A stretch of 64,000 nucleotides of DNA from Termitomyces sp. T153 (taxonomy: Eukaryota; Basidiomycota; Agaricomycetes; Agaricales; Lyophyllaceae), in NCBI GenBank assembly GCA_018296165.2, contig JACKQL020000022.1, positions 744,001-808,000 on the forward strand, in the 5' to 3' direction. The position numbers and the translations under genes are program-made. The notes below the pieces were generated by a model that saw nothing but the letters and a program-made list of their open reading frames with translations, did not search any database and was not told where the DNA came from. Numbering within the stretch: the first letter of the stretch is position 1; each line of letters starts with the position of its first letter. Below are positions 48,949-58,934 of the stretch, in pieces.

Positions 48949-50373
48949 TTAGTCGGCCTTTTTTGTGTGAGTCTTGGGAGACCTAAGAAGGTCCTGGAGT
49001 TCCTCGTCCAAAAAATCATCCTCGGGGAGGGGAACGTCAGCGGCATTGACCTCCATCTCCTCTTCTTCTGTGGCTTTTCCCTTTCCCTTGTCTTTTGGGT
49101 CCTTCTCTTTGATGACGAGGCCGCCTGAGGTAACGGCGGCAGCAATGGCGGCGTGAGACGATTGCGCAGGCAAGGGGACAGAGCTGACTGGGGTGGAAGA
49201 AGGGGAACCCGAATTAGAGTGGGGGTAACGAGGGGTGGAGGAAGAAGCCATGGCTGAGGAACTACCAACTGGGGCTGGCGAAGCAGAGCAGTTGTTACGA
49301 AGTTCCGAATAGAATCTGGTTGAATTGCCTGACTTGCTTGACGACACAGAATAAGGATTAGCACGTCGGGCGTGATACTGTTTGGTACGCTGCACGAGTT
49401 GTCCAGCCGGAGCGCGCCAGGCCTGTACAGCATCTTCGACGGTCTGTTTGTCCACATCACCCTGTTTCGAGATGAAGCCCAGTGTCACCAGTAGGTCAAG
49501 ACAGGGATCCACGAAAGTGCTGGGGAGGTACCCATTGGGGAAGGGTCTATTCACCCAGGACCAGGTGTGAGTCTGATGATCAAGCTGAGAGAGTCGGTAG
49601 GGGCATTCGGTTTCTGGGTCCGCCAGGTTCAGAATCTCTGAAAATACAGGGTAGCTGATAGGCATGGCACTGTGGGGATTTCTGTGGGTCTGTCACACTT
49701 CTAGGTCGAAGTCCAGATACAACTGGATCTGGTAGGGGTGGAGTACGATCCTGCAGCTCGGGTTCTGGGGGTCACGCAGGGTCACCAGACCCGTGGTGGA
49801 GTCGACAGCAAGATAGGGATGGAATCGCGGTCTGGTTGGTCCCTCACCAGAATTGCCTCGATTCTTGTAGGGGTTAGGATGACCTATGAGAGGTGGGCGG
49901 TGCGAGAGAGGTAAAGTGATGGCTGAGACATGTAGAGTGTGAGTGTAGGTAGGTAGCCCAGTGGTGGTTGGGGGCTGTATGGCCTCTCAAACCTGTCCGG
50001 CTCCTATATACATTTGAAAATTTACCAGTCCCAAAATTATTTGCGGGTCATTGAGGGGAGGCTTACCAGTCCTGACATCGATCAATTCTTCAATTTTTTC
50101 ATACCCCAATAATTCGAGGTAGGACTCGAGCAGGTTCAGTTCTTTGACCTGCTCATATGTCATCCATGACCAGTCTCCAGCCTTCCACAGTACCTTGAAC
50201 ATAGCTTTAGTCCAAGCCCCATGGTGCACCACAATGCACTCGGCAGCCCACTCATTCAACTTGGGCTCTATGATTTGTTCATCCAGTTGGCCCAGGAATA
50301 ATTGATTGTCATTCGGCTTGTGGATACATAGTAGAGTGGAATGAAACACATCATGGATTCCTTGTTGTTTCAT
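48949..50373 (-). pseudogene. Element 5 chromodomain and C-terminal extension
   Basis: A GIHDVFHSTLL segment (the post-integrase GPY-like end) leads to a chromodomain-like module, EWAAECIVVHHGAWTKAMFK then VLWKAGDWSWMTYEQVKEL (about 50265-50130). The frame then runs on, broken only by TGA at 49987 and TGA near 49697, through RFHPYLAVDSTTGLVTLRD, HPYQIQLYLDFDLEV, MPISYPVFSEILNLADPE, CPYRLSQLDHQTHTWSWVN and a Ser/Pro-rich, then acidic EEEEMEVNAADV tail to a stop at 48949. Both TGAs fit former CGA codons. The extension is about 340 residues beyond the chromodomain and has no motif I know. I recall similar extensions in basidiomycete chromoviruses, but this is from memory. Confidence 0.7.
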
Positions 50374-50391
50374 GTTTTTGGATATTGCTAC

Positions 50392-51360
50392 TCAGAATGA
50401 GTTGTTGCGAAAATCTTCAGTGATCTGGTATGGTCCCTCGTACTTGGGAATCAGCTTATGTGGGAACCCCTTGGGGTAAGTGAAGTTCTTGGTAGACACA
50501 TACACCATGTCTCCCATCATGAAGGGAGATGGTTGTCTGTGGCGATTGGCATTCCTTGTTTGTTTGATACGCACACCCAGAATACAGTCATGTGCAGCTA
50601 TTAAGGTGAGTTTGAGCCACTGCGCAAACACCCTAATGCCTGGGAATTCATCTGGTCTAGCATTGTTCCAGATCATTGGTCTTGGCATCCTTCCAGAGTT
50701 GAGGAAGAAGGGCGAGTAGCCTGTGGTCTCTGATCGTGCTGAGTTGATGGCAAATTCAATTGCTGGTAACTTAGCCACCCAGTCTTTCAGACGGTCCCCA
50801 ATGCATTGTCTGATCATTTGTACTATGGTTCTGTTAGCATGCTCAGTAGATCCATCTGATTGCAGATGATATGCTGACAACATTCTAAGTTGAGTTCCAA
50901 TTAAGTCATGTAGGTGAGACCAGAATGTGCTAGTAAAATATGAATCATGGTCACTGACAATAGCCCTTGGTAGTCCATGGTACTTGTAGACCTCATCAAA
51001 GATAAGTTCGGCAACCTGTCTAGCAGTATAATTCATTTGACTAGGTACCACATGTACCATGGCAGTTAGTAGATCTATAATCACAGTAATAGAATCATAT
51101 GTTCCATTCCTGTCCTTTGATTCTGGCAATGGTCCTACAAAGTCTATACCAATTACTTCCCATGGTAGGGTAGGTACCTTCAATGGTTTCAGAAGCCCAA
51201 ATGGTTTCTGGTTTGATGGTTTGTTCCGGCGGCATGTGGAGCATGTGTTGCAGTATTCTTGAACATCACACATCATTGACTTCCACCAGACCTGATCGTA
51301 GAGGTATAGTAATGTTTTTCGTGGTCCCAAGTGTGCTAGTAATGAGTGTGCCTCTGCTAT
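50392..51360 (-). pseudogene. Element 5 integrase
   Basis: Zinc finger HSLLAHLGPRKTL then YCNTCSTCRRNK (HHCC, 51350-51220). Core: VIGIDFVGPLPES (first Asp), IVSDHDSYFTSTFW (second Asp; DRD has become DHD, compatible with CGT to CAT) and YHLQSDGSTEHANRTI (Glu). A C-terminal segment with MMGDMVYVSTKNFTYPKG and LIPKYEGPYQITEDF is the GPY/F module. It is open for 312 codons to a TGA at 50392. All three catalytic acids are present. Confidence 0.88.
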
Positions 51361-53130
51361 AACGATTTCCCAGATACTGCATCCTCAAACAATTATCACT
51401 GGGATGCACAACAGTTTTTTTCCTTCTTACTTCAGAAAGACTAAGTTGTCTTTCATTACTTCATAATTCTTGTGAGCTCAAGGGTTCTCTATTATATCTA
51501 TGAACAACTTATCTTCTTGGTATTGACCTTTCACTGCTGCTACTAGGTCTATTGGGTCTTTACCCAGGCTCAGCAACTCTTCCAACATCAATGGTGCAAG
51601 TTATGCATATTCCTCCTGTAGTCATTGAGATCTATCCACTAGATCCTCATCCAGACACAGTTCAGCAGGGTCGATTCAGACTTCTGGCTGAGTTGTTACA
51701 TTCTTAGGTAAGTTTTGCTTCTTTCTCCCAGGCAGTTTAATTGTCAATTTCCTGTTTTTGTTGTTATTGTCTATGCTTTTCTCTAGCTCTGAGGAGGGTA
51801 GCCCTTCTTCCCCCCCTTTGTTTTGTTCATGTGGGCCCTGGAGAATGAAATGTGGCACAACTCTGGCTGCAAATTCTTTTGCAGTCTCCACCCTCTCTGT
51901 CTTGGCTGGTTCCACCTGTTTTCAATGGTACACCTGCTTCTTTTTGACAGGTTCCTCTGCACTTGTTTCCAGGCCCTTGCCCATTGTCAAAACACATGCC
52001 TTCTTGCCCTCTGAACCAACAAGGATGGGCATTGTAATGAGCTGGGTGGCCCATTCATCCTTGTCTATCACATCAAAGTATGTGTATTCACTACGTGCTC
52101 TCACCATGCCTGCCTGATCGTTTGAGTATAGTCTAGACAGTGCATCTGATAGAATGTTCTCAGTACCTGGCACATATACAATGTCAAAGTCAAACTCTGA
52201 CACTTTCTCAATCCAGTGTGCCTGGTGCCCCAAAAGATTCTTCTGGTCCATCAAGTGAATCAGCCCCTTATGGTCTGTGTACCATGTAAACCTCACTCCC
52301 TGCAGCAGATCCCGGTGGCGCAACATCGTTTTGACACCTGCCAACATTTTTATTTCATGTAATAGATAGTTTTGCTGGGCTGCATTGAGCTTTGTGGAGA
52401 AAAAGGCAGCTACCCTAGCTTCTCTCCAGTTTTCTCCCTGACTTATCACTCCCGCAATGCCTGTGACACAGCCATCCATTACCATATTGACAGGTGGCGC
52501 GTCCAGGCCATACACCAATGACTTTTGGTGGTGATCGTGGCAGGCCGATGCCAACTTCTTTACATCTTCGAATGCCTGCTGGTGAGTGAACTCCCACTGA
52601 TAGGGTACCATGTCCCCTGTCAACATGTGAAGGATTCTCATAGGCACCCTCACCCAATCAATATCGTCTGCCAGATATCTGGCTGCCCCCAGAAACCCAT
52701 ACAGTAAGTCTTGGTTGGTCGGAACCTTCCATCTGACTAACACATCTACTTTATTGGGGTCCATGCAAATCCCCTCATCATCCACAATCTGGCCCAAAAT
52801 TTTTATTTCTCTACAGAGAAAGTTTAACTTATGCTCACTAAGGTACAGTTTTTCCCTCTTTAAAATATCTAACACTATTTTGACATGATCCACATGCTCC
52901 TCTAAAGTGTTTGAGTATACAATGATATTGTTGAGATAAACATCCATGAACCTTCCAAGGTAAGCTGCAAAGAGATAGTTCATCAATGCTTGGTACATGG
53001 CAGGAGCATTGCAATCACCCTGCTGTATCACATGGCTAACCATAGTACCATCAGGTGTTGTCATGGCAGTCCTGTCTACGTGTTCAGGCTTAATGCGAAT
53101 CTGTTTGTATGCATCCTGGCCATCAATCAT
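51361..53130 (-). pseudogene. Element 5 reverse transcriptase and RNase H
   Basis: 402 open codons (53130-51922): DAYKQIRIKPEHVDRTA, VIQQGDCNAPAMYQALMNY, then an active site reading VYLNNIIVYSNTLEEH, where Y-L-D-D is universal. The codons CTC AAC AAT are what two CpG-to-CpA changes make of CTC GAC GAT. RNase H follows with MVMDGCVTGIAGVISQG, LNAAQQNYLLHEIKML, WYTDHKGLIHL and YVPGTENILSDALSRL. Downstream, a basic linker and a stretch with seven stops (51676-51380) lead to integrase in the same register. Confidence 0.88.
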
Positions 53131-53133
53131 TGA

Positions 53134-54612
53134 TCAATACTTAGCCCTGGCTGCCCGTCGTAGGATTCCATCCATGTCTGGTAATGGTGATGACTTTTTG
53201 TATGTGTTGGCATTTCTTGCTCTAAGATTGCTTACTATCCTTAACCTCAGAGTCTCCCCCAGTTTCCCAGGTTTCTTAAGAAACATCATGGGCATAGCAT
53301 TTCCCACTGTCGCAATTTCCCAATGACTGGACTTGACATGGGCTACCCTTTTGGCATCCCATTGTGGCTTCAGAGCTTCCAGACAGCACAATGGTCGCCA
53401 GGGATAGATTTTTCCTTCATCAATCAATGGGATTTCATGGTTTATAGCTCTCAACAGGGGTAGGGGGGTATCTCCTGCCCCCTTGCACAGCAGAGCAGCA
53501 TAATCTAGCAATTCCTGCCTTACTAACTCAAGATTTTCTTCATAGGCTTTCATGGCCCTCAATGCTAGTTGAGACACCCCAATACCTTCCACCATGGGAG
53601 CAGCCACTGTTCTTCCCACTATGACCCATGCAGGGTTAAGCCCAAAGGTGACTCTATGCTGATATATCCACGGAGTACCTAATATGACATCGTAGCCCTG
53701 CAGATTCATAATGTCAAAGTATCTCTGATTTGATATGCCTTGATATTAAAATTGTGCAGTGGCACTGTAGTTTATTTTAGAACAAGACCCTTGCACAGCC
53801 AATTGGACTGGCAAAGGCTCACTAAGTTCAATGCATTTTAATCTCAGCTGTTCAACTGTTGTGGTCGAGACAAAATCTCCCAGCAATCCTGAGTCCAACA
53901 AGGCACAAACCTGGTGTCCTTCCAGCTTGATCACCACAACAAGCGGTTTGGGCACTTTACAACTCACATTCTTGATCCTAGCATTATTTCTCTGGATGGC
54001 GGGGTACGTCCCTTGCTCCACCTGCTGGCCGCACAGCTCAAGTATATGGACCTCATCTGACTCTCCAATGTCAAGGCTTTCTATCTCTGGCAGCCCCTCA
54101 TCTGGGCTAACCAAAGTTTTGGGCTTGGCTTGCACTTCCCATAATGATTCCAGGCCAGTATCCTCTTCCCAAATACTGCTATTTGCATCAGGAAAGGCCC
54201 ACCTGACCTTCTTTGCATACCACTTACAGATGTCGAAGCAAGGGTTTACCAGATGCTCAGCCAGTATTCTGGTCACAAACCATATCTGCTTGTCTGCCAC
54301 CAGACAAGTATCTTGGTCATTTCTTTCCATGCGGAATTGGGGCTGTACCTTACAGTAAACATTCTCCTCATGTGGGAGGTAAGGGTTGCCCAAGCCCAAG
54401 ACCATACCAGCATTCCAGGTCCATACATCAGTTGCCAGGGTTGGTGCATACCAAGAGCTCCTAGAGAAGGGAGCCCCTGTCACTACATTGTGCTCCAGGG
54501 TGTACCAGGTGCTGATCTCAAATGCTGGATTCTCTACCCACTCACAGGGAATGGTAGTTTCCCATTCCCACACAGCATCCCAGGTGTGTATTATACCTTC
54601 CTCCATCTGCAT
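53134..54612 (-). pseudogene. Element 5 protease and RT N-terminal part
   Basis: VCALLDSGLLGDFVSTTTVE (about 53920-53870) is the retropepsin active site with D-S-G intact. YDVILGTPWIYQHRV (about 53700) is the second conserved box. The RT fingers follow with LRIVSNLRARNANTYKKSS and PLPDMDGILRRAARAKY, up to a TGA at 53134. An unusual Trp-rich segment (54612-54200, with WDAVWEWE and WENAGM-like motifs) precedes the protease and has no counterpart I recognise. The stop at 53746 is TAA. Confidence 0.8.
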
Positions 54613-54630
54613 GGACGTAAATTGCCTTCC

Positions 54631-56363
54631 TCAGTACTGTAGGATGTTGGTAGGGTCACCTGGGTATGGTTGGAGCCACTCTAGATTGTAATCTAGCCTC
54701 CGCTTGAGCGCATTGCCTAGGCACCTTGGTCTGCCGAATTTCCTCTCTTCCTCTAGAACTAATGCTAGTTTTTCTTCTGAGTTGTCGACAGGTGTCAGGT
54801 TTTCATCCTCCCCAAACTCCCAAGGGTCTATTAACTCCACAGGATTGTAGTAGTCTCCTGCTGACTCACTCGCGTCTGGGGGTCTTTTTGGGTATGTGCT
54901 TTTTAGGGAGGTTCCCGATTCCTTGTTTGCTAACTGTGGAATTGTTATCATACCAATGGATAGTCCCTCAGTGGTCTGGCCAAGCGCTTCTTCCCGAAGC
55001 CTCTCTGCTTCCCACAGGTTTACCTTGACACTGTAAGATCTTAACCCTGGGGGTCTTCCCGCCTTGTTCAATGATGTTGACTTACTTTTACGACAATTTC
55101 GGGAGAAATGCCCTGTTTCTCCACATCCAAAGCACCAATCCTGGGCTCAGTACTCTTCCTCTTCCTCTTTGGACAGACGGTTGCGGTCCTCCGCTCTTTT
55201 GGGCCGGGCTCCATCCCCATTGTACTTGCAGCACTCTTGATTTCTGGAGGTGCCCTGCTTTGTGGAGTAAGCTGGGGATTTGTTTGTCTTTTTACCAATG
55301 CTTGAAGGCGAGGGGCTTTGTTTTCTCTCTTCCTGTGGGTGGGCGGCTGCTGACCCTTTTCCTTTCTGACCAGGGTGACCCCTGGAGTTCAGCCCTCTGT
55401 TCTGGGGGTAGTCTCGACCATGGCGGTAGCTTACTTCGGGGGTGTCATGGCCAAGGTCCACTGATTCCGCCATCTCAATGAACTCTGCCTTCGACACAAC
55501 TTTCTTCCAATGAGAGGTCTCTGGATTTAAGCCCATGCAGTAGAGCTCACACTGGATGGAGGTACAAAATCCATTAAATAACTTTACCACCTTTTCCTTA
55601 CTATTGGTCGATCCTACGATGGTAAAGAGTTCTTGTAGTTCACCCACGTAATCGTGGACTGACATCTTTCCTTGTCGCAGGTGCTGTAATTTGTATCTTT
55701 GCTTATTTCTATAATTGATTGGGAAACAATCATTAAATAGTTCCTTGAAGAATTCCTCCATAGTCCAGTCTTTGGGGGCCCTGGATACCTCTTGCAAATA
55801 GAAAGTCCATGCTCACCCAGTCAAGAATTTGGAAACAACCAGCACTTGACGCTCCCTCTGCACCAGGCCATATTTTACATATGAGGTACAGTGTGTCATA
55901 AACTGTAGAAACGCTTGCAAGTCAGGGGCACCCCCATACTTGGATGGAGGGGTCAGTTTGATTAGCGACTTTGGTGCCGTCTTCTTTCTCTTGCTGCGCT
56001 TGCTCTTGCTTACTCTCCTTCTGGGCCTAGCCTGTCGTTTCTCATTGTTCCCTGAGGAGCTGGAAGAGGAACTTTCAGTGCTATTCTCGTCACTGGAAGT
56101 CAGGGAAGTGTCGTCACTGTTTCCACTCTCTGAACTGGATTCGTCCGAGCTGTCGGATGCATCTGATGAATCCGAGGAAGGTGGCTCTGATGAGTCTGAG
56201 CCCTCCCCTTTCCTCATTCGGTCAAAGGCACAGCCTAGCGTGCTGTCTTTACTAATCTGATTTATGGGCTTGAGCCTCCTTGCAGGGCCCTCTTTCCCTT
56301 CCTGTTTTTTTACATCCGCACCCTCTGGGTTACTTTGCCTATCATGTCCCTGAGTTCATTCGA
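54631..56363 (-). pseudogene. Element 5 gag (capsid-like and zinc knuckle)
   Basis: Starts in the frame open from about 56363. A Ser/Asp/Glu-rich segment (DSSEPPSSDSSDASDSSD) and a basic RRRVSKSKRSKRKK patch come first. Then LIKLTPPSKYGGAPDLQAFL and a capsid-like domain with YRNKQRYKLQHLRQGKMSVH and YVGELQELFTIVG (55797-55500). The CCHC knuckle CFGCGETGHFSRNC is at about 55130-55090, with a TGA just before it. A linker with ESGTSLKSTYPKRPPDA runs to a TGA at 54631. All parts share the pol register. Confidence 0.8.
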
Positions 56364-57287
56364 GATGGGCTCTGACCCTGGGCGCCCATTTATTCTCTTG
56401 TTCTTTGTTTCTTTCCTTAGATCCCTCCTGAGCTGACAGATATCTCTTTTTAGTGCCCATTTCTGATGCAGGCAATCCCGCAGTTCTTTGCAGGTTATCT
56501 GATCCCTCCTGCATTTGGCCATATCTTGTCATTCTTTGTCTTGTTCAGTTGACTCGGGGTCTGGCTCTAGTGGGGTTGAAGGTTTGTCCCTCCTTATGCT
56601 ATATGCCTGGATGATCTGACCCTGTATTTCCATATCAACTTCGTCTTCTAGAAGTTGAACAGCTCCCCACTCAAGGGGATATGGTCCTTTTCCTTTATCC
56701 CGGTGAGTTGTCCTATTGTCCAATCTCTGTTCCTCAGCTGGGGCCTCTGGCCCCATTTTTGGTTCTACTTTTTTCAGTGGGCTCCCTTTGCCCCCATTGT
56801 GAGTGCCCTCAGCCTCCACCCGTTGACGAGGCCTTTCTTGAGTCACTCCCGTTCTATCCTGCAGGTTGTTCATTGCTGAGGTTGGGATTGGAATCTCTCT
56901 GTTTATATTATAACCATCTAATGTATTGCTGTCGCTAGTAGATGACTCAGTTTTAATCCTTTCCAACATCTCTTCTGACGTCGTCTGGAATGACATATCC
57001 GAAACATTGGTGATTGAGGTCTCTGCCAAGGCGAATCCCTTGGCATCTGCCAGAGCTGCCAACACTTTTCCCTCCACTGGAGCAGAGGTGGGCCCAAGGG
57101 GTCCCATACTTTGGGCATGGCTGCATCGAGGATGAGCAGTCGCAGGTATTTTGTCAGATGCTTCCCCTGTCCTAGTGACCGTCCCTGTGTTTTGCACAGC
57201 GGATGGTCTCAGGCAGAAGTTGTAACAATTGTTTTCTATGTCAGTATTCATTGAGAACTTGTTTGGACTCACCACTAGGATGTTCAC
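56310..57287 (-). pseudogene. Element 5 first ORF (N-terminal gag-like), unknown domain
   Basis: Two frames in one register (57287-56529, 56522-56310) joined by a TGA. The product is hydrophilic, with a Gln/Glu-rich middle and a helical CKELRDCLHQKWALKRDICQ segment with LRRDLRKETK, probably coiled coil. It overlaps the main frame by about 50 nt (56310-56363) in the -1 relation. An A7 run (minus strand, 56305-56311) lies just after its stop, so it is not an obvious slip site. It may be a separate ORF 1 or a frameshifted gag N-terminus. Confidence 0.6.
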
Positions 57288-57359
57288 GGTTGATCAGGCC
57301 GTGTAAACCCACTGTAGACAAGTCAGAAAGTGTGTTAGGACTGTTAAGAGTTCAAAATA

Positions 57360-57585
57360 TGTAACAGTAGTCCGCCTAATACAGCAGAGTATGGTCACAT
57401 GGAGTTGAGTCCTGCGTTAGAACTGTTTCAAGCCCTGTATTTGCAAGAAGCTACTTAACACAATTATTCTGAAACCTTTTATACTACAGGGGAATTCAGA
57501 ATAAGATAAGTAAATTTTACTGAATTGGATGACTGAGATTAGATAGGATAAATCGCAAAGGTGACACAGTCATGGGGCCACTACA
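57360..57585 (-). repeat. Element 5 5' LTR
   Basis: 226 bp, upstream LTR on the transcribed strand. TATAAAAG box at 57476-57483. It has lost most of its CpGs relative to the 3' LTR; three remain. The segment just inside it (57331-57348) has short complements to LTR sequence TGTGTTAAG near the expected start site, weak support for self-priming. Confidence 0.93.
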
Positions 57586-57825
57586 GTAACAGTGGCAGTT
57601 ATCTAATTGTAGTCCGAATTAACCCCGGGCAAACCCTCCTCCTACTTGCCTGGTTCATCAATTTGAGACTGTGATGAGAGCCGTGAAATGTGAGAGACCA
57701 AGAAAGAGATCATTAATTTGAAGGCTTAATAGTTATTGGCCAAGTGTTGCAGGAAGAAATGATATTTCTTGAGTCCAAAAGTTCTCGGGTTGGCCCGCCT
57801 GCCAATGGAGGGAAGGGGGCCAAAC

Positions 57826-58934
57826 TCAAGCCATTGGTGATGTGAAGCCCTGAAGAGCCGGAGGTTCGAAAGGGGCAATTTGTGAGAAGGCCATATGTAG
57901 GAGGGAGGAGAGGTGGAGCACGTGATTGGGTTCATTTTCAATGTAAAGTTTGTAGGCATCGCTGCACCACCTGCTGAGCAGCTGGATCTTGCTGAGCAGC
58001 TGGATCTTGCTGAGCAGCTGGATCTTGTAGTCAGTGTACCCTGCTGCTGCGGCTGTCGATGCAGCACCTTGTCAAAAGCTGTGGCTGGCATAAAGGCCTG
58101 AGTTTGCTCCTGCAAGGGCAAGAGCTTCCCTGATAGCATTGATGAAGTATGAATATGAAAGCACATTGCTGTTTGGCTGTTCAAAGAGAGGTGCATTTCT
58201 GTTGCATGGGAGCTCAGTGAATAGGGTTTTCAGGGCTGTGACAGGGCAGGTGGGTTAATGGTGACACCTTTACAGAATGGGTCAGTCTTGGAAGCAGGGA
58301 GAGTGAGGCAGACATGGGTGGCATTGTCAAAGTTGGGGAGGAATTGCATGGAGTTCTGTGACAGGTTGAGGGATGCTGAGTGCCTCCCACCCTTGCCAAC
58401 CATGAATTTGCCACTTCTGAGGAGTGTGGAGTATGTGAGGCAGCATGCCAATTGAATGGTTGTGTGGCCTGTGATGGTGTTTGGTTGGAGCTGAGCAAGA
58501 AGAGCTGTGAGGATGGGAAGGGTGATAGGCTGGACTGGCTTCCTATCCCGTTTGCTGTAGTATTGCTTGATGCTGCAAATGATGTGCTGGACAAGGAGGG
58601 ACTCAGTGGCATGGAAGGGGAGGCTGACTTCAATGTGAAGGGATTGTACTGTGGAGAGGTAGGCCTTGATGGTCTTGGGCTGCACATGCCTGGCAAGGTG
58701 GGCAACCCAGGAGAGTATGGCTGGGTCAGATGCTGGTAGGACAGATCTGTCGGTGTTGCAGAGGCCATTGAGCTGAGCAAAGGTGATAAACTGGCACTGT
58801 CTGGTGGAGTAGGTCCTCCAAGTTGAGGTGGCAAGGCCATGCCATAAATAGAATGTGATGGTTTTGGGATGGTGCCAGTTTTGCTTGTACCACCAATGTG
58901 GAGGTGCTTTAAGCTGGGCTTCTGATTGAGCCAC
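57826..58934 (-). pseudogene. DIRS-element tyrosine recombinase
   Basis: The N-terminal part (58934-58260) reads TWRTYSTRQCQFITFAQLNG, VQPKTIKAYLSTVQSLHIE, then LTYSTLLRSGKFMVG (first catalytic Arg region) and LPASKTDPFCKGVTI (the catalytic Lys hairpin). A frameshift near 58255 moves the C-terminal part to another register: LFEQPNSNVLSYSYFINAIR, then LYASHSF followed by TGA where the H-x-x-R arginine belongs (CGA to TGA fits), QGAASTAAAAGYTDYKIQLL, and RWCSDAYKLYIEN with the putative nucleophile Tyr. An 18-bp unit just before RW is triplicated (57973-58026). The stop is at 57826-57828. The N-terminus overlaps the RT-RNase H frame, as is common in DIRS-type elements. Confidence 0.75.
57973..58026 (-). 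repeat. 18-bp x3 tandem repeat in the recombinase gene
   Basis: GCTGAGCAGCTGGATCTT occurs three times without change. It encodes KIQLLS three times, directly before the RW-x-SDAY box, so it keeps the frame. Confidence 0.9.

Larger units (their letters stand above)
48614..57585 (-). mobile_element. Element 5: complete chromodomain Ty3/gypsy retrotransposon
   Basis: 8,972 bp with two 226-bp LTRs (TGTAAC to CTACA on the plus strand) and the target duplication GTAAC (48609-48613, 57586-57590). The pre-insertion site is seen in the paralogous repeat at 61825-61829 (GTAAG, then matching flanks on both sides). Minus-strand order: gag ORF 1, gag with zinc knuckle, protease, RT (active site mutated), RNase H, integrase, chromodomain, long C-terminal extension. 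One register is kept over 7.3 kb. CpG is richer at the 3' (left) end than at the 5' end. Confidence 0.92.
47907..57659 (-). mobile_element. Short non-autonomous YR-retroelement, interrupted by element 5
   Basis: Without the 8,972-bp LTR element and one copy of its GTAAC, this is about 0.78 kb: 47907-48613 plus 57591-57659. It is flanked by ATC on both sides (47907-47909, 57657-57659). It holds segments B (47910-48313), D (48309-48336), a unique 80 bp, A (48418-48613) and C (57586-57659). A, B and C recur at 61624-62303. D matches the stop-codon region of the tyrosine recombinase gene (57804-57831). So it looks like an internal-deletion derivative of the DIRS-type element to its right. Segment A contains a 23-bp direct repeat (48459-48481, 48509-48531). 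Confidence 0.6.

Noticed and set aside
56305..56311. A7 run as a -1 programmed frameshift site in element 5
   Set aside because: In the upstream frame the stop codon comes before the run, so ribosomes would not reach it.
57726..58196. 156-codon open frame on the minus strand
   Set aside because: Out-of-frame shadow of the recombinase C-terminus; the motif-bearing frame (SHSF, RW-x-SDAYKLYI) is a different one.
58214..58900. Extension of the RNase H frame to 58214
   Set aside because: Low-complexity Ser/Pro translation that overlaps the recombinase in another frame; probably open by chance after the RNase H end.
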